From the NCBI GenBank assembly GCA_910578715.1, contig CAJTRL010000009.1:13390-77389 (forward strand): a stretch of DNA of 64,000 bases. Direction: 5' to 3'. The notes below the pieces were generated by a model that was given only the letters and a program-made list of their open reading frames with translations, was not told where the DNA came from and made no database searches. This document shows positions 9,793 through 16,815 of this stretch, in pieces. Source of the DNA: an uncultured Lachnospiraceae bacterium (GTDB lineage: Bacteria; Bacillota; Clostridia; Lachnospirales; Lachnospiraceae). The stretch's first letter is position 1, and every line of letters begins with the position of its first letter. A program made the translations under genes and the position numbers.

Positions 9793-10854
9793 ATGTTAAG
9801 AAAAAGTAAAAAAGCGGCGGCGCTGCTATTTGCCCTGTCATTTTTTATGAGCCTGCTGGCGGGCTGCGGCAGCGGCGGAGACGGCATGAAAGTTGTACTG
9901 ACCACCGGATTTCGTAAGGATGAGGTATTCCGTATCGAATCGGTTTCCTGTACCCTTCCGGAAATGATGGTGTATCTGACCAATATTCAGAACCAGTATG
10001 AAAGCGTTTACGGGACAGAAATCTGGAATATCAATCTGGGCGATATGACGCTGGAGCAGAACGTAAAGGACATTGCGTTAGCACAGATTGCGCAGATTAA
10101 GACAATGAATCTGATGGCGGAGAAATATCAGGTCGGGCTGACAAAGGAAGAAAAGGAACAGGCGGACTATCTTGCGAAGGTTTATTATGCTTCGCTGAAC
10201 GAGACGGAAGTCGAGGCGATGGGCGTCAGCCAGGAGACCATAGAAAACCTGTACCGGGAATATGCGCTCGCCAATAAAGTATATCAGTATATCATCAAAG
10301 ACATTAATCCGGAAATCAGCGACGATGAGGCAAGAACCATCAAAGTCCAGCAGATTCTGCTAAAAACATACGCAACGGACGGGACCGGACGGAAGATTGA
10401 ATATACGGAAAAGGCGAAGGAAGATACCTACAAGACCGCCTGTGAGGTATGGGATAAAGCGATGGCGGGAGAAGACTTCGACGAATTAATCAGACATTAT
10501 AACGAAGGGGAAAAAAGCACCTGTTCTTTTGGAAAAGGCGAGACGGAGCCCGCCTTTGAAAAGGCCGCGTTCAATCTCGGAACGAATGAAATCAGCGAGA
10601 TTGTAGAGACGGAAGAAGGATATCATATCATCAAATGTATCAGCACTTTTGATAAAGAAGAGACGGACAGCAACAAAGTGAAAATCGTGGAGCAGCGGAG
10701 GAAAGAAGTATTTGGCCAGGAATATGACGCGTTTGTGGAAACGCTGACGAGAAAGCTGAATGAAGAGCTCTGGGAAAGCATCGGTTTTATTCATGATGAA
10801 AACGTCAGGACGGCCGATTTCTGGGATGTTTTTAACAACGGGTTTGCGTTTTGA
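9793..10854 (+). CDS. PrsA-like lipoprotein, parvulin-type peptidyl-prolyl isomerase
   Basis: A predicted lipoprotein foldase acting on the outer face of the membrane. The start at ATG 9793 gives a lipoprotein signal: positive RKSKKAA, a hydrophobic core and the lipobox LLAGC, with the lipid-modified Cys near residue 24. A SurA/PrsA-like N-domain follows. The parvulin domain runs from about residue 195 (IKVQQILLKT) to about 300, with the conserved SFGKGETEPAFEKAAFNLGTNEISEIVETEEGYHIIK stretch being typical in parts (FEKAAFNLG, GYHIIK). At 353 residues it is slightly longer than PrsA. It likely helps folding of exported proteins. The ribosome site is GACGGAG. Confidence 0.83.
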   Translation: MLRKSKKAAALLFALSFFMSLLAGCGSGGDGMKVVLTTGFRKDEVFRIESVSCTLPEMMVYLTNIQNQYESVYGTEIWNINLGDMTLEQNVKDIALAQIAQIKTMNLMAEKYQVGLTKEEKEQADYLAKVYYASLNETEVEAMGVSQETIENLYREYALANKVYQYIIKDINPEISDDEARTIKVQQILLKTYATDGTGRKIEYTEKAKEDTYKTACEVWDKAMAGEDFDELIRHYNEGEKSTCSFGKGETEPAFEKAAFNLGTNEISEIVETEEGYHIIKCISTFDKEETDSNKVKIVEQRRKEVFGQEYDAFVETLTRKLNEELWESIGFIHDENVRTADFWDVFNNGFAF

Positions 10855-10936
10855 CTTTCGTGGGAAAATCAGGACAGTTTAGAAAAAATTTAGAAATCGG
10901 AAAAAGCCTGTAAAATAAAGGACTTCTGACACATTG

Positions 10937-10963
10937 TTAGCACTCGGCAAAGCTGAGTGCTAA
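10937..10963 (+). promoter_or_regulatory. CIRCE operator (HrcA binding site)
   Basis: TTAGCACTC (10937-10945), nine bases, GAGTGCTAA (10955-10963): a perfect match to the CIRCE consensus bound by the heat-shock repressor HrcA. It lies 108 bases upstream of the htpG start and next to the promoter at 10971. Confidence 0.95.
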
Positions 10964-10970
10964 TTTTTCC

Positions 10971-10999
10971 TTGACTTTTTATTAAGAGCGCATTACACT
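10971..10999 (+). promoter_or_regulatory. Sigma-A promoter of htpG
   Basis: TTGACT (10971-10976), 17-base spacer, TACACT (10994-10999). The CIRCE element ends eight bases before the -35 box. A weaker -10-like TAAAAT at 10911 would place CIRCE downstream of its start site, so either promoter may be used. Confidence 0.6.
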
Positions 11000-11070
11000 G
11001 TTCATTAGATAAAAACGGGCCGGAGAAATGCCTGTTTATGAGAGGAAAAAAGAGAAAGGAATGTGGTAAA

Positions 11071-13335
11071 ATGGCAGCAAAGCATGGTAATTTATCGATT
11101 AACAGCGATAATATTTTCCCGATTATCAAAAAGTGGTTATACTCTGACCACGATATTTTCTTCCGCGAGCTGATTTCCAACGGCTGCGACGCGGTGACGA
11201 AACTCAAAAAACTGGATATGATGGGCGAATATGCGCTACCCGGCGACTATAAGGCCAAAATCCAGGTTATCGTGAACCCGGAAGAAAAGACATTAAAATT
11301 TATTGATAACGGACTGGGCATGACCGCCGACGAAGTAGAGGAATATATCAATCAGATTGCTTTTTCCGGCGCAACGGAATTTATTGAAAAATATAAAGAT
11401 AAAACCAATGAAGACCAGATTATCGGTCATTTCGGCCTGGGCTTTTACTCTGCTTTCATGGTAGCCGATGAAGTGCATATCGACAGCCTTTCCTATCAGG
11501 AAGGTGCGGCACCCGTGCACTGGGAATGTGACGGCGGCACGGAGTTCGATATGGAGGAAGGGACGAGAACCGAGGTCGGTACGGAAATTACCCTGTTTTT
11601 GAACGAAGACTGCCTGGAGTTCTGCAACGAATACAAGGCGCGTGAAGTTATCAAAAAATACTGCTCCTTCATGCCCATTGAAATTTATTTAAGCAAAGCC
11701 AATACGACCGATACCCAGACGATTACGGAAGCGGAAAAACTGGATACGGACGTTGTTATCGAAGAGATTAAGAAGGAAAAAGAAGAGGACGAGCAGAAAT
11801 TAAAAATCAGAAAACGTCCGGAGCTTCTGAACGAGACGCAGCCCCTCTGGAGCAAACATCCCAATGACTGCACGAAAGAGGAATATCTGGAATTTTACCG
11901 GAAAGTATTTCAGGATTATAAAGAGCCCCTGTTCTGGATTCACCTGAACATGGATTATCCTTTTAACCTGAAAGGAATCCTGTATTTCCCCAAAATCAAC
12001 ATGGAGTATGAATCCATCGAAGGCACGATTAAGCTGTACAATAACCAGGTATTTATCGCGGATAACATTAAAGAAGTCATCCCGGAATTTCTGATGCTGT
12101 TAAAGGGCGTTATCGACTGTCCCGATTTGCCGTTAAATGTTTCCAGAAGCGCATTGCAGAACGACGGTTTTGTAAATAAGATTAACGAGTATATTACGAA
12201 AAAAGTTGCGGACAAACTTTCCGGCATGTGCAAGACCGAAAAAGAAGAATACGAGAAATATTGGGACGATATCAGCCCCTTTATCAAGTTTGGCTGCTTA
12301 AAAGACGACAAATTCTGCGAGAAAATGACGGATTATATTCTCTTCAAGAATCTGGACGGCAAATATCTGACACTTCCCGAATGCCTGGAAGTTGCAAAGA
12401 GAGACCCGGACGAAGCAGAAGAAGAGAAGGCAGCAGACGAATCCGGCGCGGACGGCCAGACAGCTTCCGAAAGCGGAGACGCTTCGGTTGTGGACGAGAA
12501 TGGCGAGAAGGTGGAAGCCGAAGTTGTGGATGAAAACGGCGAAAAAGTGGAAGCCAAAGCTGTGGATGAGAACGGTGAGAAGGTGGAAGCCGAGGTCGTG
12601 GACGAAACGGCAGAAAGCGGCCAGGCCGTAGACGAAAACGGCGAAAAGGTTGAGGCGGAAGTCGTTGATGAAAACGCGGACATGGCGGAGGATGAGGAAG
12701 ACGAAGCGGAGAAGAAAGAGAAAGTCATCTATTATGTGACGGACGAAAAACAGCAGAGCCAGTATATCAATATGTTCCGTGCTGCCAAAATGGACGCGGT
12801 GATACTGACACACAACATCGACCAGCCTTTCGTGTCACAGCTTGAGGCGAAGAATGAGGGCATCAAGTTCCAGAGAATCGATGCCGACCTGACCGATACC
12901 TTTAAGGCGAAAACTTCCAAAAAGACCGAAAAGGAACTGGAAGCACAGGCCGAAGAGATTGTGGGTATCATGAAAAAGGTATTGAAGAAGGATTCCATTA
13001 CCGTTAAGGTGGAAAAGCTGAAAAACAAGAAGATTTCTTCCATGATTACCTTATCCGAGGAAAGCAGAAGAATGCAGGACATGATGAAGATGTATGCGAT
13101 GCCCGGCATGGATGCCGGAATGTTCGGCGGCAAGGAAGGCGAAACGCTGATTCTGAATGCAAACCATCCGCTTGTCCAGTATGTGCTGGAGAACAAAGAC
13201 GGCGAAAACACGAAAACCATCTGCGAGCAGTTATATGACCTCGCTTTGCTGCAGCACGCGCCGCTTGAACCGGAGGCGATGACGAAATTCATCGCAAGGA
13301 GCAATGAGATTATGCTGCTTCTGGCGAAAGCGTAG
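11071..13335 (+). CDS. htpG: Molecular chaperone HtpG (Hsp90) with an acidic repeat insertion
   Basis: Cytoplasmic ATP-dependent chaperone of the Hsp90 family. The N-terminal GHKL ATPase shows SNGCDAVTKL, FIDNGLGMT and the lid motif IGHFGLGFYSAF. The middle domain contains LPLNVSRSALQND with its catalytic-loop Arg, and the C-terminal dimerisation domain ends near LLLAKA. At 754 residues it is about 130 longer than E. coli HtpG. The excess is mainly an insertion at about residues 452-550, just before the IYYVTDE strand of the middle domain, rich in Glu/Asp and made of 12-residue repeats (VDENGEKVEAEV). ATG 11071 follows AGAAAGGA. A perfect CIRCE upstream implies HrcA control. Confidence 0.95.
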   Translation: MAAKHGNLSINSDNIFPIIKKWLYSDHDIFFRELISNGCDAVTKLKKLDMMGEYALPGDYKAKIQVIVNPEEKTLKFIDNGLGMTADEVEEYINQIAFSGATEFIEKYKDKTNEDQIIGHFGLGFYSAFMVADEVHIDSLSYQEGAAPVHWECDGGTEFDMEEGTRTEVGTEITLFLNEDCLEFCNEYKAREVIKKYCSFMPIEIYLSKANTTDTQTITEAEKLDTDVVIEEIKKEKEEDEQKLKIRKRPELLNETQPLWSKHPNDCTKEEYLEFYRKVFQDYKEPLFWIHLNMDYPFNLKGILYFPKINMEYESIEGTIKLYNNQVFIADNIKEVIPEFLMLLKGVIDCPDLPLNVSRSALQNDGFVNKINEYITKKVADKLSGMCKTEKEEYEKYWDDISPFIKFGCLKDDKFCEKMTDYILFKNLDGKYLTLPECLEVAKRDPDEAEEEKAADESGADGQTASESGDASVVDENGEKVEAEVVDENGEKVEAKAVDENGEKVEAEVVDETAESGQAVDENGEKVEAEVVDENADMAEDEEDEAEKKEKVIYYVTDEKQQSQYINMFRAAKMDAVILTHNIDQPFVSQLEAKNEGIKFQRIDADLTDTFKAKTSKKTEKELEAQAEEIVGIMKKVLKKDSITVKVEKLKNKKISSMITLSEESRRMQDMMKMYAMPGMDAGMFGGKEGETLILNANHPLVQYVLENKDGENTKTICEQLYDLALLQHAPLEPEAMTKFIARSNEIMLLLAKA
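12490..12680 (+). repeat. 36-bp tandem coding repeats in htpG
   Basis: Units start at 12490, 12526, 12562 and 12598 with an exact period of 36 bases (12 codons); degenerate units follow near 12629 and 12661. They encode the acidic DENGEKVEAEV motif. Keeping whole codons, the array can expand or contract without breaking htpG. Confidence 0.85.
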
Positions 13336-13390
13336 AAGAAATCGCGTAACAGAAAAGAGGAAAGCAGTAAATTTTTAAAAATGTAAAGAC

Positions 13391-13420
13391 GGGGGCGGCA
13401 TATCAGACAATGCCGCCCCC
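13391..13420 (+). terminator. Hairpin terminator after htpG
   Basis: A perfect 11-bp stem (GGGGGCGGCAT / ATGCCGCCCCC) with an eight-base loop, followed by the AT-rich ATATTTATT. The T run is short, so termination may be partial. Confidence 0.65.
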
Positions 13421-13431
13421 ATATTTATTCC

Positions 13432-13481
13432 CGCGGGCAACGAGCCAAAGTCATGCTTGCATGAATTTGGCGACTGCCGCG
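13432..13481. repeat. Long imperfect hairpin upstream of the sleC-like gene
   Basis: Nested complementary blocks CGCGGGCA/TGCCGCG, CCAAA/TTTGG and TCATGC/GCATGA with a TT loop form a stem of about 50 bases between the htpG terminator and the sleC-like gene. No poly-T follows. Its role is unknown. Confidence 0.5.
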
Positions 13482-13567
13482 ATGTATTTCACTTTTTTCC
13501 GAATGGCAATATGCCTGAAACTGCATATGATAATTAGAAAGATAATAAGGTTAAAGCAGGTAATTAT

Positions 13568-14254
13568 ATGAACGGGAAAACGTTTAAAATGGCGCAAGGG
13601 GAAGGAGAGCAGACCGGCGGACTGCAGATTAATGTGACCTCAGATATCGGACTGATTCCGATTCAGAACGCCGTGATTTCCATTGCCTATACAAGAGCAC
13701 CCGAGACAGAAGTAGAAACACTCGAGACGGATATCTCCGGGCAGACGGAGGAAGTGCAGCTTTCCGCACCGCCTCTTTCTTATAGTCTGACGCCGGAATC
13801 ACCAATGCCTTATTCAGAATACAATGTGACCGTGGAGGCGCCCGGATATGAGCCGGTCATGATTTCCGGCGTGGAAGTTCTGCCGGATGTAACGGCTGTG
13901 CAGAACATACGGATGACGCCGACAGAAACCGCAAGAGAAACGGAAGAGACGCTCGTCATTCCGGACCATACGCTATATGGGGAATATCCGCCGAAAATTC
14001 CGGAAGAAGAAATCAAACCGATGGACGAAACGGGAGAAATTGTTTTAAGCAGAGTCGTGATTCCGGAATTCGTTGTCGTTCACGACGGCGTTCCAAATGA
14101 CAGCAGTGCGCCGAACTATTATGTACGATATAAGGACTATATCAAAAACGTGGCTTCCTCAGAAATATATGCGACCTGGCCGGAAAGCAGTATCTATGCG
14201 AATATTCTGGCAATTTTATCTTTTACGCTTAACAGAGTGTATACGGAGTGGTAG
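13568..14254 (+). CDS. sleC: Spore cortex-lytic enzyme SleC-like, N-terminal part (gene interrupted)
   Basis: The first 228 residues of a SleC-type protein. Clostridial SleC is made in the mother cell as an inactive precursor and hydrolyses cortex peptidoglycan at germination. Residues 18-115 form a beta-sandwich pro-region (LQINVTSDIG, PYSEYNVTVEAPGYEPV). The segment PEFVVVHDGVPNDSSAPNYYV and KDYIKNVASSEIYATWPE lead into ILSFTLNRVYTEW, where the family sequence normally continues. Here it stops at TAG 14252-14254, whose G belongs to an inserted element. The remainder is at 20066-20645, in frame across the junction. Joined length is 421 residues, as expected. A CATATGATA at 13524 resembles a mother-cell sigma -10 box, but no fitting -35 was seen. 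The SleC assignment rests on remembered family motifs. Confidence 0.7.
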   Translation: MNGKTFKMAQGEGEQTGGLQINVTSDIGLIPIQNAVISIAYTRAPETEVETLETDISGQTEEVQLSAPPLSYSLTPESPMPYSEYNVTVEAPGYEPVMISGVEVLPDVTAVQNIRMTPTETARETEETLVIPDHTLYGEYPPKIPEEEIKPMDETGEIVLSRVVIPEFVVVHDGVPNDSSAPNYYVRYKDYIKNVASSEIYATWPESSIYANILAILSFTLNRVYTEW

Positions 14255-14275
14255 GGCCGCCGCCGCTGATTCGCG
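14228..14275 (+). other. attL junction of the intervening element
   Basis: The left half is the sleC-like coding sequence ending in GAGTG. The crossover tetranucleotide GGTA is at 14250-14253 with central GT at 14251-14252. The right half is element DNA, with GCTGATTCG at 14265-14273, 11 bases after GGTA. Confidence 0.8.
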
Positions 14276-14318
14276 GTCAGCCGTTATTACATCGAAGTCG
14301 GCTGTTGTTATTTCCAGG

Positions 14319-16025
14319 TCAGCCGCGGAAGCGTATCAAAATTTGTTCCCCTGAGACTTCAATCCGTTCGATAAGCCTGTTTGTCAAGACCCGCTTTGTC
14401 TCGGGAGAGGTGTTTTCAAGTAGCTGCGGCCAGGCGGGAAGCGCAGACGCTTTCTCCAGGCCGGGAGTCTTTGAAGTGAGAGTGTCTGGAGAGGAAACGT
14501 TTTGTCCGAAAGAATATAAAGTGGAGGAGAAGGCGGCTATGCTATTACACACTTCTTCCAATGACATTCTGGTTTCCTGAAGCGTTTCTTCCAAAAGCGT
14601 AATCCGTTCATTTTTCTGTCGGAGCGCGTGGGCAAGTTCCGTGACCGGAAGGGGATAATTTCCGGACATGGCATCGGGAATATGCTGGCGCATAAGCTGA
14701 ATATCCTGTGTGAGTTTTGCAAGTTCTGTTTCGGCCCGCCGCCGCCCGGCTTCCAGGTTTTTTCTCCGGGAATCCAGCATTTTCCGGTATAGGGCGGTTA
14801 TATCCTCTTGACGTAACAGACTGCCGATATGTTCCGCCAGACAGTCGAATACAATTTGTTCCAGCATATCGGCGCGAAATTGCGCACGCTGATTGTGGGG
14901 AATGCCGTTATGGGACGCCGGACAACGGTATAGCGGGATTTTGCGGCTTTTTTTCTCTCCGGTGCTTTGGAGCGTCCAATAACTGTATCTCGTGCCGTTT
15001 ACCATTTTCCGCCCGCAGAAGCCGCAGAAAAGGATGTCGCGCAGAGGGAGGACACCATCGTTTCTGGAAATGACGGGAATAGACGTATCGCACTCCGGCA
15101 TTTGGGCTTTTTTCTGAAACCGGACGGCACGGGCTTTTCTTTTTTGCTGAGTCAGCTGCCAGAGCGCATCGTCGATGATGCGTATCTCCGGGTTCGGATT
15201 ATCAGCGGTTACCCAGTCACTTCTGTTATTTCGGCGGCATTTTCCGCCGATTTGTTCCCGGCGTTTATAAGCGGCATGGCCCGTATACACGGGATTGGAC
15301 AGAATACCGCTAATCGTGCCGCTTTTCCATTCGTTTCCGGGAGCCATTTCCCGCTCGGAAGGACTGGCATTCAGAAGGCCGGCGATTTTAACGGAGCCAA
15401 ATTCCCGATAACAAGACAGCTCATATATTTTCTGAACGAGCGCCGCCTGTTCCGGGACAATTTCCAGCTTGTGCAGCGCGCGGCCGTGTTTGCTCAGCTC
15501 GCCGGAAAAAGTGAGGCGGTAGCCGTAGGGCGGCGCACCGCCCATAAATTTTCCTTCCCGGACCAGTTTTTCCGCCGTGTCTTTGACGCGCATACCCGTA
15601 TCGGAACTGCTTTTCTGGGCATTTCCATAGCGGAGCGCGAGCATTATCTGCCCCATAATGTCATCGTTTTCCGGGGAAATACAGCCGTCCTTTACCGTAT
15701 AGATATCGACGTTACAGCTTTTTAACGTCATGACATAGGCGCCGATTTCCCACATACGTCTGCCAATCCGGTCGTCCTTGTAGGCGGCCAGAATATCGTA
15801 TTCGCCGTTTTGGGCGTCCGCCAGCGCTTCCTGTAAAATATCTCTCTGACTGACGGCGTTCTGATATCCGCTATTGCTCCCCTCGAAATATTCTTTTTCG
15901 TCCAACTGCCAGTCTTTATGCCGCTCCACATATTCCTTGACGAGCCTTCGCTGTACGGACAGGTCGCCGTCGGCGTCCAGCTGTTTGCTGGAGCTGACCC
16001 GCAGCAGAATGCGGACTCTTTTCAT
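14319..16025 (-). CDS. Large serine recombinase of the intervening element
   Basis: A site-specific recombinase of 568 residues. The N-terminal resolvase domain has the catalytic Ser in LLRVSSSKQ (Ser11), followed by YKDDRIGRRMWE with conserved Arg residues. The recombinase DNA-binding domain (about 165-270) starts at GKFMGGAPPYGYRL. A zinc ribbon follows with CGFCGRKM and a later Cys/His pair, then a long coiled-coil region (about 400-480) and a short tail. The gene is intact. The start at 16025 is fixed by an ATGA overlap with the small upstream ORF. Its 3' end lies only 66 bases from the attL crossover, the usual place for an element's own recombinase. It should catalyse both insertion and excision at GT-centred sites. 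Confidence 0.92.
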   Translation of the reverse strand: MKRVRILLRVSSSKQLDADGDLSVQRRLVKEYVERHKDWQLDEKEYFEGSNSGYQNAVSQRDILQEALADAQNGEYDILAAYKDDRIGRRMWEIGAYVMTLKSCNVDIYTVKDGCISPENDDIMGQIMLALRYGNAQKSSSDTGMRVKDTAEKLVREGKFMGGAPPYGYRLTFSGELSKHGRALHKLEIVPEQAALVQKIYELSCYREFGSVKIAGLLNASPSEREMAPGNEWKSGTISGILSNPVYTGHAAYKRREQIGGKCRRNNRSDWVTADNPNPEIRIIDDALWQLTQQKRKARAVRFQKKAQMPECDTSIPVISRNDGVLPLRDILFCGFCGRKMVNGTRYSYWTLQSTGEKKSRKIPLYRCPASHNGIPHNQRAQFRADMLEQIVFDCLAEHIGSLLRQEDITALYRKMLDSRRKNLEAGRRRAETELAKLTQDIQLMRQHIPDAMSGNYPLPVTELAHALRQKNERITLLEETLQETRMSLEEVCNSIAAFSSTLYSFGQNVSSPDTLTSKTPGLEKASALPAWPQLLENTSPETKRVLTNRLIERIEVSGEQILIRFRG

Positions 16026-16312
16026 GATATGCCATTTTCTCCGGTTTCTGGATGTGATGGTGGGAATTTCGTCTGGCACGGCGGCGGAAGCGGCGGTAAA
16101 AATTTCTTTGGACGCGGCGAAGGAAACGGAGACGGGTTCTGGTGCGACAGTTCTTTTTCGAAAATGGTCAGAATTTCCCGGCGAAGCTGGTCTGCGGATG
16201 TTCCGGACGGCTCATCAGGAAACTGCATTACCACTAAAACTTTGTCCGTTCCGTATGCCGCTTCCCGGCGGATTTCTTTCAGGGGCTGGTGAAAATGATT
16301 GTTATTTGTCAT
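16022..16312 (-). CDS. Small ORF coupled to the recombinase; candidate directionality factor
   Basis: A 96-residue ORF whose TGA overlaps the ATG of the recombinase gene, so the two are one operon and translationally coupled. AAAGG precedes its ATG by five bases. The first 58 residues look folded (TDKVLVVMQFPDE, then a helix DQLRREILTIFEKEL). The rest is Pro-rich and basic (SPFPSPRPKKFLPPLPPP) and probably disordered. The N-terminal pattern recalls the small TnpW-type proteins found near clostridial serine recombinases, but I cannot confirm this. A role as recombination directionality factor is inferred from position only. Confidence 0.55.
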   Translation of the reverse strand: MTNNNHFHQPLKEIRREAAYGTDKVLVVMQFPDEPSGTSADQLRREILTIFEKELSHQNPSPFPSPRPKKFLPPLPPPCQTKFPPSHPETGENGIS

Positions 16313-16396
16313 AGAAACCTTTATTTTGCGGGAGTTCTTTCTTTATCCTAATCTTATTTGTAAAAGCAGCGGCGTATTCCTTTTTTGTGAAAAGAA

Positions 16397-16694
16397 AAGC
16401 GGCACAGACAAGGAGGCGGGCGACAGGCCCGGCCGGGACATGGATAACAGGGCGGGGAGGCCGGCTTTCGGAAATAAGAACTTCTAAAGTATTTCGCAAA
16501 AGTTTCCGTATGCGGACGCAATCGGCATAAACCCGCCATCCGTGGCGGTATTATGCCTTTTCGGAACATCCTGTTCCGAAATTGCTGTTGATGATGGAAC
16601 TACTAAGAAGTTCTAATTTCCTGTCACAGGCCTCCCCGCCCTGTTATCCATGTCCCGGCCGGGCCTGTCGCCCGCCTCCTTGTCCGTGCCGCTT
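16397..16694. repeat. 66-bp near-perfect inverted repeat with structured core
   Basis: Arms at 16397-16462 and 16629-16694 are complementary over 66 bases with one mismatch, and imperfect pairing continues inward (AGAACTTCT near 16478 against AGAAGTTCT near 16606). The 166-base core holds two further hairpins: 16524-16557 (GGCATAA...TTATGCC around CCGCCA/TGGCGG) and 16560-16580 (TTCGGAACA-tcc-TGTTCCGAA). It fills most of the gap between the recombinase operon and the glycosidase-like gene. Confidence 0.9.
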
Positions 16695-16722
16695 CTTGGC
16701 GGGATTTTTTTTCAAGGTAATA

Positions 16723-16751
16723 ATGACATTTAAAACGCGGCATGTTATAAT
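16723..16751 (+). promoter_or_regulatory. Sigma-A promoter of the glycosidase-like gene
   Basis: ATGACA (16723-16728), 17-base spacer and an extended -10, TGT-TATAAT (16746-16751), between the palindrome and the gene. Confidence 0.65.
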
Positions 16752-16815
16752 GGGATGTGCATAAAATAACTAAGGAAGAACATGGTAAGATACTTCGGAA
16801 TGGAGGAGAATGATT

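Noticed and set aside
7442..9841. A 799-codon open frame on the minus strand opposite ilvE and the PHP gene
   Set aside because: It is antisense to two clear genes, has no recognisable domain and no ribosome site; its composition is that of a shadow frame.
12298..12813. Antisense frames of 130-190 codons opposite the htpG insert
   Set aside because: They mirror the acidic repeat (Ser/Phe-rich shadows) and have no independent support.
13500..13567. A sigma-E or sigma-K promoter for the sleC-like gene
   Set aside because: CATATGATA at 13524 fits a -10 box, but no matching -35 lies at the right distance, so it is not listed as a feature.
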